A DNA stretch of 64,000 bases from Oscarella lobularis (Eukaryota > Porifera > Homoscleromorpha > Homosclerophorida > Oscarellidae). The notes under the pieces were generated by a model that was not told the DNA's origin, searched no databases, and was given only the letters and a program-made list of their open reading frames with translations. Location: NCBI RefSeq assembly GCF_947507565.1, contig NC_089192.1:2264718-2328717 (forward strand), read 5' to 3'. Below are positions 33,877 to 44,463 of this stretch, one piece after another; the stretch's first letter is position 1; each line of letters begins with the position of its first letter. The position numbers and the translations under genes are program-made.

Positions 33877-34349
33877 TTTATTCGTAATTAATGCGGCATT
33901 TATTCGGAATTAATTCGGTATTTATTCTCAACAAGTGAAAGTTCTACCTTCACTAGGAGTGTAGGTTGTACCTTCACAGCGAGTGAAAGTTCTACCTTCA
34001 CAACGAGTGAAGGTTCTACCTTCATTAGGAGAGATCATTCATTAGTAGTGAATGTTCTAATTTCATTAGTAGTACAAGTTTTACCTTCATTAGGAGTGAA
34101 GGTTCTACCTTCACAAAGAGTGATGATTCTACCTTCACTTCGAGGGAAGGTTCTGCCTTCACTAGGAGTGAAAGTTCTACCTTCACTATGAGTGAAGGTT
34201 ATACCTTCACAACAAGGGAAGGTTTTACCTTCTATATTAGTGAAGGTTCTATCTACACTACGAGTAAAGGCTCTACCTCCACAACGAGTAAAGGTTCTAC
34301 CTTTACTACGAGTGAAGGTTCTACATTCACAACGAGTAAAAGTTCTACC
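33877..34349. repeat. 24-bp satellite (GAAGGTTCTACCTTC core)
   Basis: Two AATTAATGCGGC-type units, then about 17 diverged copies of a 24-bp unit with core GAAGGT-TCT-ACCTTC plus ACNACGAGT or ATTAGGAGT. It stops at TTCTACC (34349), exactly where a 14-bp inverted repeat begins. The family resumes at 40262 after 5.9 kb. Confidence 0.9.
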
Positions 34350-34363
34350 TACAGGGTTCTGCC
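34350..34363 (+). repeat. Left terminal inverted repeat
   Basis: TACAGGGTTCTGCC, an exact reverse complement of 40250-40263. Homology between the two ends stops after these 14 bases. Confidence 0.65.
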
Positions 34364-34560
34364 CACATGGGTCGGCATGGGTCGGCCCCGACCCTTACTC
34401 GCCTATCGCCGACCCATACTACTATAACGTTATGACAGCCCGTAGCTTGCAATAATTACTGCCGGGTACATCGTCCAAAACAACCGTCCAAGACAATTTT
34501 TAAAATGGTCCAAGACAATTTTAAAAATTGTCCCAAGAAAAATTAGATGGTAGGTAGATT
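34364..34560. other. Left internal end of the TIR element
   Basis: About 200 bases of mostly unique DNA with direct and inverted GGGTCGG words: two GGGTCGG (near 34369 and 34378), the 16-bp palindrome GGGTCGGCCCCGACCC (34378) and GCCGACCCAT near 34410. This is a strong potential hairpin. CCAAGACAATTTTAAAAATTG repeats follow. No coding frame beyond short ones. Confidence 0.6.
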
Positions 34561-37500
34561 GTAGATTTGTAGATTGTAGATTTGTAGATTCGTAGATTGT
34601 AGATTCGTAGATCGTAGATTCATAGATCGTAGATTTGTAGATTTGTAGATTGTAGATTCGTAGATCGTAGATTCGTAGATCGTAGATTTGTAGATTGTAG
34701 ATTAGTAGATTTGTAGATTCGTAGATTTGTAGTTTTGTAGATTGTAGATTTGTAGATTCGTAGATTTGTAGATTTGCAGATAGTAGATTCGTAGATTGTA
34801 GATTTGTAGATTCGTAGATTTGTAGATTTGTAGATAGTTGATTCGTAGATCGTAGATTCGTAGATCGTAGATTCGTAGATCGTAGATTTGTAGTAGATTT
34901 GTAGATTTGTAGATTTGTAGATTTGTAGATTTGTAGATTCGTAGATTTGTAGCTTCGATTTGTAGATTATAGATCGTAGATTTGTAGATCGTAGATTCGT
35001 AGATTTGTAGATTATAGATTGTAGATTTTTAGATTTGTGGATTGTAGATCGTAAATTCGTAGAGTGTAGATTTGTAGATTGTAGATTCGAAGATCGTAGA
35101 TTTGTAGTAGATTTGTAGCTTCGATTTGTAGATTTGTAGATTTGTAGATTTGTAGATTTGTAGATTTGTAGATTCGTAGATTTGTAGCTTCGATTTGTAG
35201 ATTATAGATCGTAGATTTGTAGATCGTAGATTCGTAGATTTGTAGATTATAGATTGTAGATTTTTAGATTTGTAGATTGTAGATCGTAAATTCGTAGATT
35301 GTAGATTTGTAGATTGTAGATTCGTAGATCGTAGATTTGTAGTAGATTTGTAGCTTCGATTTGTAGATTTGTAGATTTGTAGATTTGTAGATTCGTAGCT
35401 TCGATTTTGTAGATTTTTAGCTTCGATTTGTAGATTGTAGATTTGTAGATCGTAGATTTGTAGATCGTAGATTCGTAGATTTGTAGATTATAGATTGTAG
35501 ATCGTAGATTTGTAGATTGTAGATCGTAGATTGTAGATTTGTAGATTTGTAGATTTGTAGATCGTTAGATTTGTAGATTGTAGATCGTAGATTCGTAGAT
35601 CGTAGATTTTTAGATTTGTAGATTGTAGATTCGTAGATCGTAGATCGTAGATTTGTAGATCGTAGATTTGTAGATTGTAGATTTGTAGATCGTTAGATTC
35701 GTAGATTGTAGATTCGTAGATCGTAGATTCGTAGATCGTAGATTTGTAGATTATAGATTTGTAGATCGTTAGATTTGTAGATTGTAAATATAGATCGTAG
35801 ATTTGTACATTTGTAGATCGTAGATTCGTAGATCGTAGATTTGTAGTAGATTTGTAGCTTCGATTTGTAGATTTGTAGATTTGTAGATTCGTAGATTTGT
35901 AGATTCGTAGCTTCGATTTTGTAGATTTGTAGCTTCGATTTGTAGATTGTAGATTTGTAGATCGTAGATTTGTAGATCGTAGATTCGTAGATTCGTAGAT
36001 CGTAGATTCGTAGATCGTAGATTTGTAGATTGTAGATTTGTAGATCGTTAGATTTGTAGATTGTAAATATAGATCGTAGATTTGTACATTTGTAGATCGT
36101 AGATTCGTAGATCGTAGATTCGTAGATCGTAGATTTGTAGATTGTAGATTTGTAGATCGTTAGATTTGTAGATTGTAAATATAGATCGTAGATTTGTAGA
36201 TTTGTAGATTCGTAGATTCGTAGATCGTAGATTCGTAGCTTCGATTTTGTAGATTTGTAGCTTCGATTTGTAGATTTGTAGATTTGTAGATTCGTAGATT
36301 TGTAGATTCGTAGCTTCGATTTTGTAGATTTGTATCTTCGATTTGTAGATTGTAGATTTGTAGATCGTAGATTTGTAGATCGTAGATTCGTAGAATCGTA
36401 GATCGTAGATTCGTAGATCGTAGATTTGTAGATTGTAGATTTGTAGATCGTTAGATTCGTAGATTTGTAGATTATAGATTGTAGATCGTAGATTTGTAGA
36501 TTGTAGATCGTAGATTGTAGATTTGTAGATTTGTAGATTTGTAGATCGTTAGATTTGTAGATTGTAGATCGTAGATTCGTAGATCGTAGATTTTTAGATT
36601 TGTGGATTGTAGATTCGTAGATCGTAGATCGTAGATTTGTAGATCGTCGATTTGTAGATTGTAGATTTGTAGATCGTTAGATTCGTAGATTGTAGATTCG
36701 TAGATCGTAGATTCGTACATCGTAGATTTGTAGATTGTAGATTTGTAGATCGTAGATTCGTAGAATCGTAGATCGTAGATTCGTAGATCGTAGATTTGTA
36801 GTAGATTTGTAGCTTCGATTTGTAGATTTGTAGATTTGTAGATTCGTAGATTTGTAGATTCGTAGCTTCGATTTTGTAGATTTGTAGCTTCGATTTGTAG
36901 ATTGTAGATTTGTAGATTGTAGATTTGTAGATCGTAGATTCGTAGATTTGTAGATTATAGATTGTAGATCGTAGATTTGTAGATTGTAGATCGTAGATTG
37001 TAGATTTGTAGATTTGTAGATTTGTAGATCGTTAGATTTGTAGATTGTAGATCGTAGATTCGTAGATCGTAGATTTTTAGATTTGTGGATTGTAGATTCG
37101 TAGATCGTAGATCGTAGATTTGTAGATCGTCGATTTGTAGATTGTAGATTTGTAGATCGTTAGATTCGTAGATTGTAGATTCGTAGATCGTAGATTCGTA
37201 GATCGTAGATTTGTAGATTGTAGATTTGTAGATCGTAGATTCGTAGAATCGTAGATCGTAGATTCGTAGATCGTAGATTTGTAGTAGATTTGTAGCTTCG
37301 ATTTGTAGATTTGTAGATTTGTAGATTCGTAGATTTGTAGATTCGTAGCTTCGATTTTGTAGATTTGTAGCTTCGATTTGTAGATTGTAGATTTGTAGAT
37401 CGTAGATTTGTAGATCGTAGATTCGTAGATTTGTAGATTATAGATTGTAGATCGTAGATTTGTAGATTGTAGATCGTAGATTGTAGATTTGTAGATTTGT

Positions 37501-39969
37501 AGATTTGTAGATCGTTGGATTTGTAGATTGTAGATCGTAGATTCGTAGATCGTAGATTTTTAGATTTGTGGATTGTAGATTCGTAGATCGTAGATCGTAG
37601 ATTTGTAGATCGTCGATTTGTAGATTGTAGATTTGTAGATCGTTAGATTCGTAGATTGTAGATTCGTAGATCGTAGATTCGTAGATCGTAGATTTGTAGA
37701 TTGTAGATTTGTAGATCGTTAGATTTGTAGATTGTAAATATAGATCGTAGATTTGTACATTTGTAGATCGTAGAATCGTAGATCGTAGATTCGTAGATCG
37801 TAGATTTGTAGATTGTAGATTTGTAGATCGTTAGATTTGTAGATTGTAAATATAGATCGTAGATTTGTAGATTTGTAGATTCGTAGATTCGTAGATCGTA
37901 GATTCGTAGCTTCGATTTTGTAGATTTGTAGCTTCGATTTGTAGATTTGTAGATTTGTAGATTCGTAGATTTGTAGATTCGTAGCTTCGATTTTGTAGAT
38001 TTGTATCTTCGATTTGTAGATTGTAGATTTGTAGATCGTAGATTTGTAGATCGTAGATTCGTAGAATCGTAGATCGTAGATTCGTAGATCGTAGATTTGT
38101 AGATTGTAGATTTGTAGATCGTTAGATTTGTAGATTGTAAATATAGATCGTAGATTTGTACATTTGTAGATCGTAGATTCGTAGATCGTAGATTTGTAGT
38201 AGATTTGTAGCTTCGATTTGTAGATTTGTAGATTTGTAGGTTCGTAGATTTGTAGATTCGTAGCTTCGATTTTGTAGATTTGTAGCTTCGATTTGTAGAT
38301 TGTAGATTTGTAGATCGTAGATTTGTAGATCGTAGATTCGTAGATTTGTAGATTATAGATTGTAGATCGTAGATTTGTAGATTGTAGATCGTAGATTGTA
38401 GATTTGTAGATTTGTAGATTTGTAGATCGTTAGATTTGTAGATTGTAGATCGTAGATTCGTAGATCGTAGATTTTTAGATTTGTGGATTGTAGATTCGTA
38501 GATCGTAGATCGTAGATTTGTAGATCGTCGATTTGTAGATTGTAGATTTGTAGATCGTTAGATTCGTAGATTGTAGATTCGTAGATCGTAGATTCGTAGA
38601 TCGTAGATTTGTAGATTGTAGATTTGTAGATCGTAGATTCGTAGAATCGTAGATCGTAGATTCGTAGATCGTAGATTTGTAGATTGTAGATTTGTAGATC
38701 GTTAGATTTGTAGATTGTAAATATAGATCGTAGATTTGTACATTTGTAGATCGTAGATTCGTAGATCGTAGATTTGTAGTAGATTTGTAGCTTCGATTTG
38801 TAGATTTGTAGATTTGTAGATTCGTAGATTTGTAGATTCGTAGCTTCGATTTTGTAGATTTGTAGCTTCGATTTGTAGATTGTAGATTTGTAGATCGTAG
38901 ATTTGTAGATTGTAGATCTTAGATTGTAGATTTGTAGATTTGTAGATTTGTAGATCGTTAGATTTGTAGATTGTAGATCGTAGATTCGTAGATCGTAGAT
39001 TCGTAGATTTGTAGATTATAGATTGTAGATCGTAGATTTGTAGATTGTAGATCGTAGATTGTAGATTTGTAGATTTGTAGATTTGTAGATCGTCGATTTG
39101 TAGATTGTAGATTTGTAGATCGTTAGATTCGTAGATTGTAGATTCGTAGATCGTAGATTCGTAGATCGTAGATTTGTAGATTGTAGATTTGTAGATCGTA
39201 GATTCGTAGAATCGTAGATCGTAGATTCGTAGATCGTAGATTTGTAGATTGTAGATTTGTAGATCGTTAGATTTGTAGATTGTAAATATAGATCGTAGAT
39301 TTGTACATTTGTAGATCGTAGATTCGTAGATCGTAGATTTGTAGTAGATTTGTAGCTTCGATTTGTAGATTTGTAGATTTGTAGATTCGTAGATTTGTAG
39401 ATTCGTAGCTTCGATTTTGTAGATTTGTAGCTTCGATTTGTAGATTGTAGATTTGTAGATCGTAGATTTGTAGATCGTAGATTCGTAGATTTGTAGATTA
39501 TAGATTGTAGATCGTAGATTTGTAGATTGTAGATCGTAGATTGTAGATTTGTAGATTTGTAGATTTGTAGATCGTTGGATTTGTAGATTGTAGATCGTAG
39601 ATTCGTAGATCGTAGATTTTTAGATTTGTGGATTGTAGATTCGTAGATCGTAGATCGTAGATTTGTAGATCGTCGATTTGTAGATTGTAGATTTGTAGAT
39701 CGTTAGATTCGTAGATTGTAGATTCGTAGATCGTAGATTCGTAGATCGTAGATTTGTAGATTGTAGATTTGTAGATCGTTAGATTTGTAGATTGTAAATA
39801 TAGATCGTAGATTTGTACATTTGTAGATCGTAGAATCGTAGATCGTAGATTCGTAGATCGTAGATTTGTAGATTGTAGATTTGTAGATCGTTAGATTTGT
39901 AGATTGTAAATATAGATCGTAGATTTGTAGATTTGTAGATTCGTAGATTCGTAGATCGTAGATTCGTAG
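34561..39969. repeat. 7/8-bp satellite array (GTAGATTT / GTAGATC / GTAGATTC)
   Basis: 5.4 kb of mixed 7- and 8-bp words: GTAGATT, GTAGATC, GTAGATTC and GTAGATTT, with TAGCTTCGATT interruptions. A higher-order block of about 483 bp is visible: the TTTTTAGATTTGTGGATTG marker is at 36591, 37074 and 37557 (483 bp apart each), then 38472 and 39617. This family occurs nowhere else in the window. Confidence 0.94.
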
Positions 39970-40249
39970 ATCTCAAGACATTTCTAAAGATTGTCCCCAG
40001 ACAATTCTAAAAATTGTCCCAAGACAAGTCTAAAATTGTCCTGAGACAATTTAAAAAATTTAAAAATCGCCAAAACAGTTTTAAAAATGTTCCAAGACAA
40101 TTTTAAAAATCGTTTTAAGAAATTTTTTAAATTGCCTAGGACCATTTTAAAATTGTCTTTGAAGATTTTTAAAATTGTCTCGGACTTTTTTTAAAATTGC
40201 GTATTTTATCTATCCTTCCATACCTTCTTCCCACACTAAAAATATTCTC
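39970..40249. repeat. Degenerate GACAATTTTAAAAATTGTC repeats, right internal end
   Basis: About twelve diverged copies of a 20-25-bp palindromic unit related to GACAATTTTAAAAATTGTC, perhaps an expanded relative of the 15-bp family. The same unit is on the left side of the 8-bp array (34480-34545). CCTTCTTCCCACAC and an AT-rich stretch lead to the right TIR. Confidence 0.7.
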
Positions 40250-40263
40250 GGCAGAACCCTGTA
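40250..40263 (-). repeat. Right terminal inverted repeat
   Basis: GGCAGAACCCTGTA. Directly after it the 24-bp satellite resumes (CCTTCATTAGGAGTGAAGG). Confidence 0.65.
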
Positions 40264-40412
40264 CCTTCATTAGGAGTGAAGGTTCTACCTTCATTATGAG
40301 TAAAGGATCTTTTCAAAATTGTCCTTGGGACAATTTGTCCTTGGGACAATTTGTTCTGGGACAATTATAAAATTGTCCTGGGACAATTATAAAATTGTCC
40401 TAGGACAATTTT
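40264..40412. repeat. 24-bp satellite remnant and 15-bp satellite
   Basis: Two 24-bp units to about 40312, then about six 15-bp-family units, two of them expanded to GGACAATTATAAAATTGTCC, up to island A3. Confidence 0.85.
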
Positions 40413-41122
40413 CGAGAATACGAACGACGCGCCGTTCCAGTCGTCATAACAGGCGCAACGGACACGTGGAAAGCGAGAACCGCGTGGACAGATACTGGGG
40501 TGAAGGTTTAGAAGGTAGGGATCGGGTTAGGTACAAAGCGAACCGAGTTAGAGCGAACAGACTGTGTAGAGCTGCCGTCGAGTGGAATTCGGGCTCGTTT
40601 AACGCTTAACGTGTACCGTTTTGCCTCGAACACCCTCGCAAACCCCTGCTACACTATTATCGATTGTAAATAGTTTGAAATCTTTGTTTTCAATACTTTT
40701 TTTGACGTCACTTATATAATCCACCATAGTCACGTGCTTGCGTTAGCGCGCTTGACTCGTTTGTTACGAATGAATGGAAAATGGCTCAAAACGACAGATT
40801 CGAAGCTTGAGCGAAGTCAAAAGAGTGAAAGAGGTGAGTCTTGAGTAGTTTAGAACCCGTTCGACCGTTCGCAATGGCGCGAAACGATCGAAATCGAGGC
40901 GTCTGGTCGCCAAGGTGCGACGCGCCCTGCGAAATGCGCTGGAATCGTTTCGTTTCGACGCGGAATCATGTTTTCGGAACGTTACGAAGGTGGCGTATTT
41001 CGAGTCGTTTGCGACGATTTCGATGTGCGAAAAGGGGGCGTGGCCCTTAACTTTCGCGCTCGCTCCACGACAAACGGCGTATCGTATGCCGTCGGCGAAT
41101 CGAAAATCGAAAACTAGATGAT
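40413..41122 (+). other. Island A, diverged copy (A3)
   Basis: CpG-rich island with the same plan as A1/A2 but much changed sequence: TGACGTCA (40703), a TATATAA-like word (40714), CACGTG (40731) and GTTAGCGCGC (40742). A 20-codon ATG frame follows (40774-40833, MENGSKRQIRSLSEVKRVKE), ending in phase 0 at a donor, GAG|GTGAGT. Downstream, AAAAGGGGGCGTG and ACAAACGGCG line up with A1. It continues into AT satellite and island B2. Its upstream part (40413-40690) has an open frame with no recognisable domain. Confidence 0.5.
40703..40736 (+). promoter_or_regulatory. CRE-like and E-box pair (island A3)
   Basis: TGACGTCA (40703-40710) and CACGTG (40731-40736), again 28 bp start-to-start, with GTTAGCGCGC 11 bp further. 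Surrounding bases differ from A1, so the retained pitch points to selection on the sites. Confidence 0.55.
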
Positions 41123-41292
41123 ATTCTGAATTAATGCAGAATTTATTCTCAATTAATGCAGAATAAATTCTTCATTAATTCTTCATTAATTCTACATTAA
41201 TTCAGTATAAATTCTGAATTAATTCAGAATAAATTCTGAATTAATTCAAAATAAATTCTGCATTAAGTCAGAATAAATTCTGTGTTTATTCA
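41123..41292. repeat. 22-bp AT-rich satellite
   Basis: Short AT block between islands A3 and B2. It contains the tandem TTCTTCATTAATTCTTCATT word that precedes all four B islands. Confidence 0.9.
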
Positions 41293-41653
41293 GAGAATGT
41301 GAGATTTTTTCGCTATGTTTTAGCGCGCGTTACACTCGAAAAGCCCTGCTCGTCGTTCGTCTCCTGTGCATCGCTTAGCGAGCGAGTTTGAGGTTCTTGA
41401 TCGACTTCTTGTCGTGTTCCGTCACTTTCTGAACGGTTATTGCTAAGTTTTTCGTCGTCATGGCGTTTCGGGGTGTACGAGCGATCTTTTAGAACGATCG
41501 CCGACGTATCGTCGACTCACGACGGAGCGCCTGTCGTTTTCTTCATCTTACATACGATCATGGATGCTTCATGGCAGCATAGCTCTTGTAAAGAATATAG
41601 AATGTTGAAAAGAAATCTGAAGCACCTTGTCTACGTAAGTTCACGATCTTTTA
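41293..41653 (+). other. Island B, copy 2
   Basis: As B1, with the ATG exon at 41560-41634 and donor TAC|GTAAGT intact. Two missense changes from B1 (SSR to SSC, RKL to RNL). It lies 0.7 kb downstream of the A3 donor and 1.4 kb upstream of the C3 acceptor, the only place where A, B and C modules occur in series. Confidence 0.5.
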
Positions 41654-42782
41654 TTCTGCATTAATTCAGAATTAATTCTGTATTTATTCAGAATTAATTC
41701 TGCATTAATTCAGAATAAATTCTGCATTAATTCAGAATAAATTCCGCATTTTTTCTGCATTAATTCAGAATTAATTCTGCATTTATTCAGAATAAATTCT
41801 GAATTAATTCTGCATTAATTCGGAATTAATTCTGCATTTATTCAGCATTAATTTTGCATTAATTAAGAATAAATTCTGCATTAATTCAGAATAAATTCTG
41901 CTTTAATTCAGAATAACTTCTGCATTTATTCAGAATAAATACTGCATTAATTCAGAATAAATTCTGCATTAATTCAGAATAAATTCTGAATTCATTCAAA
42001 ATAAATTCTGCATTAATTCAGAATAAATTTCGCATTTATTCTGCATTAATTCAGAATTAATTCTGCATTTATTCAGAATAAATTCTGCATTAATTCAGAA
42101 TAAATTCTGCATTAATTCAGAATTTATTCTGAATTAATTCAGAATAAATGCTACATTTATTCAGAATAAATTCTGCATTAATTCAGAATAAGTTCTGCAA
42201 TAATTCAGAATAAATTCTGCATTAATTCAGAATAAATTCTGAATAAATTACGAATTCATTCAAAATAAATTCTGCATTAATTCAGAATAAATTTCGCATT
42301 TATTCTGCATTAATTCAGAATTAATTCTGAATTAATGCAGAATTTATTCTGAATTAATTCAGAATTTATTCTGAATTAATGCAGGTTTTATTCTGAATTA
42401 ATGCTGAATTTATTCTGAATTAATTTAGAATAAATTCTTCATTAATTCTTCATTAATTCTACATTTATTCAGTATAAATTCTGAATTAATTCAGAATAAA
42501 TTCTGAATTAATTCAGAATAAATTCTGAATTAATTCTGCATTAATTCAGAATTAATTCTGCATTTATTCAGAATTAATTTTGCATTAATTCAGAATAAAT
42601 TCTGCATTAATTCAGAATAAATTCTGCATTAATTCAGAATAACTTCTGCATTTATTCAGAATAAATACTGCATTAATTCAGAATAAATTTTGCATTAATT
42701 CAAAATAAATTCCGCATTTTTTCTGCATTAATTCAGAATTAATTCTGCATTTATTCAGAATTAAATCTGCATTTATTCAGAA
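41654..42782. repeat. 22-bp AT-rich satellite
   Basis: About 1.1 kb between the B2 donor and a 15-bp linker. The same run of variants (for example TTCATTCAAAATAAATTC) follows B3 and B4. Confidence 0.92.
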
Positions 42783-42910
42783 TTTGTCCTGGGGAAAATT
42801 GTCTTGGGACAAATTGTCCTGGGACAATTTGTCCTTGGACAATTTGTCTTGGGGAGAATTTGTCCTGGGGATATTTTGTCCTGGGACAATTTGTCCTGGG
42901 ACAATTTGTC
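42783..42910. repeat. 15/16-bp palindromic minisatellite
   Basis: Eight units. Entry (TTCAGAATTTGTCCTGGGG) and exit (TTTGTCCTTCTCCTATGCC) junctions equal those of 18658-18838. Confidence 0.9.
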
Positions 42911-43056
42911 CTTCTCCTATGCCTTTTGCCTTCTCCCTTTGCCTTTTGCTTTCTCCCTTTGCCTTTTGCCTTCTCCCTTTGCCTTTTGCCTTCTCCCTTT
43001 GCCTTTTGCCTTCTCCCATTGCCTTTTGCCTTTTTCTTTGCCTTTTGCCTTCTCCC
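42911..43056. repeat. 20-bp pyrimidine minisatellite, short allele
   Basis: Only about seven units, against about 60 at 18839 and 19 at 31859. It is again directly followed by the TTTTTGTAAACAG acceptor. Confidence 0.92.
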
Positions 43057-43510
43057 TTTTTGTAAACAGGGTGTTCCTGGAGGATGTCAGATAAGTGCCG
43101 TGCAATTGTTTATGAGTTGTGCGGCTTTGTTAATGTGTATAGGGGCAATGTTAGGGCAGAGTCAATACTGTTAGGTATATAATGGGTCCTAATTGTGTTA
43201 CATATTTCTAATTAGTTTTCTTAGGGGCATAGGGATGGGAGGAACAATGACAAGGAGGGAGATGGGGCGCGAGGGAGAAGAGGAACAAGCAGGCAGGGAG
43301 GAGAAGGAATATCAAGGGATCGATGGTATGTGATGTAGGTAGAGTTTTAGTTATTGAGGGGTCTCTAATTCGTTTTATAGATGTGTAAGAGCGTAAGGAA
43401 GAATGATACGAGCAACGGATGCGAGTGGGAAGAGGAGGATTGGAAGGGAAGGCAATCAGAAGGGAGGATGACTATCGAGGGGGCAAAGGTATGTGATGTA
43501 GGTAGAGTTT
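43057..43510 (+). other. Island C, copy 3
   Basis: Acceptor ending at 43069 and ATG frame MSDKCRAIVYELCGFVN. One change in this frame is synonymous (TGT to TGC). A 4-base insertion in the second exon candidate (GACAAGGAGGGAGATGG, near 43250) breaks its frame compared with C1. The third module (43381-43488) is nearly identical to C1 and keeps its 36-codon frame. Confidence 0.45.
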
Positions 43511-43618
43511 TCTTGGGGACAATTGTCCTGGGACATTTGGTCCTGGGACAATTTGTCCAGGGACAATTTGTCATGGGACAATTTGTCCTGGGACAATTTT
43601 TCCTGGGAAAATTTGTCC
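43511..43618. repeat. 15/16-bp palindromic minisatellite
   Basis: Seven units linking C3 to the 48-bp family. The exit (ATTTGTCC then TTACAGGAGA) is the same junction that follows island A1 at 9019. Confidence 0.9.
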
Positions 43619-44463
43619 TTACAGGAGAGACCCGTTTGCTAGCCCCCTGTAATTTCGCTGTAATTTATTACAGGAGAGACCCGTTGGCTAACCCCCTGTA
43701 ATTTCGCTGTATTTTATTACAAGAGAGACCCGTTGGCTAACCCCCTGTAATTTCGCTGTAATTTATTCCAGGAGAGACCCGTTGGCTAGCCCCTGTAATT
43801 TCGCTGTAGTTTATTACAGGAGATACCCGTTAGCTAGCCTCTGTAATTTCGCTGTAATTTATTACAGGAGAGACCCTTTTGCTAGCCCCTGTAATTTCGC
43901 TGTATTTTATTACAAGAGAGACCCGTTGGCTAACCCCTGTAAGTTCGCTCTAATTTATTACAGGAGAGACCCTTTTGTTAGCCCCTGTAATTTCGCTATA
44001 ATTTATTACAGGAGAGACCCGTTGGCTAACCTCCAGTAATTTTCCTGTAATTTATTACACGAGAGACCCGTTGCCTAACCCCCTGTAAATTTGCTGTAAT
44101 TTATTACAGGAGAGACCCTTTGGCTAGCCCCAGTAATTTCGCTGTAATTTATTACAGGAGAGACCCGTTTGCTAACCCCCTGTAATTTCGCTGTAATTTA
44201 TTACAGGAGAGACCCGTTTACTATCCCCCTGTAAATTCGCTGTAATTTATTACAGGAGAGACCCGTTGGCTAGCCCCTGTAATTTCGCTGTAATTTATTA
44301 CAGGAAAGACCCGTTTGCTAGCCTCTTTAATTTGGCTGTAATTTTTTACAGGAGAGTCCCGTTGGCTAACTCCCTGTTAATTCCCTGTAATTTATTACAG
44401 GAGAGACCCGTTGGCTAACCCCCTGTAATTTCGCTGTAGTTTATTACAGGAGAGACCCGTTGG
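43619..44463. repeat. 48/49-bp satellite
   Basis: About 17 monomeric units with many point variants (GAGACCCTTT, GAGATACCC). No dimeric alternation as at 9019-10090. Confidence 0.92.

Larger units (their letters stand above)
34350..40263. mobile_element. TIR-bounded insertion carrying an 8-bp satellite array
   Basis: A perfect 14-bp inverted repeat, TACAGGGTTCTGCC (34350-34363) and GGCAGAACCCTGTA (40250-40263), encloses 5.9 kb. On both sides lies the same 24-bp satellite: left flank TTCTACC, right flank TACCTTCATTAGG. A short TACC direct repeat (34346-34349, 40262-40265) or a TA duplication could be the target-site duplication. Termini beginning CAGGG are common in several DNA transposon superfamilies. 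No transposase frame is present, so it would be non-autonomous. Inside are a GGGTCGG...CCGACCC palindrome, degenerate GACAATTTTAAAAATTGTC repeats at both ends, and the 8-bp array. The superfamily cannot be assigned. Confidence 0.6.

Noticed and set aside
34561..39969. Large satellite considered as a centromere
   Set aside because: It lies 24 kb from a telomere, is bounded by inverted repeats and has no long homogeneous monomer; subtelomeric or element-borne satellite fits better.
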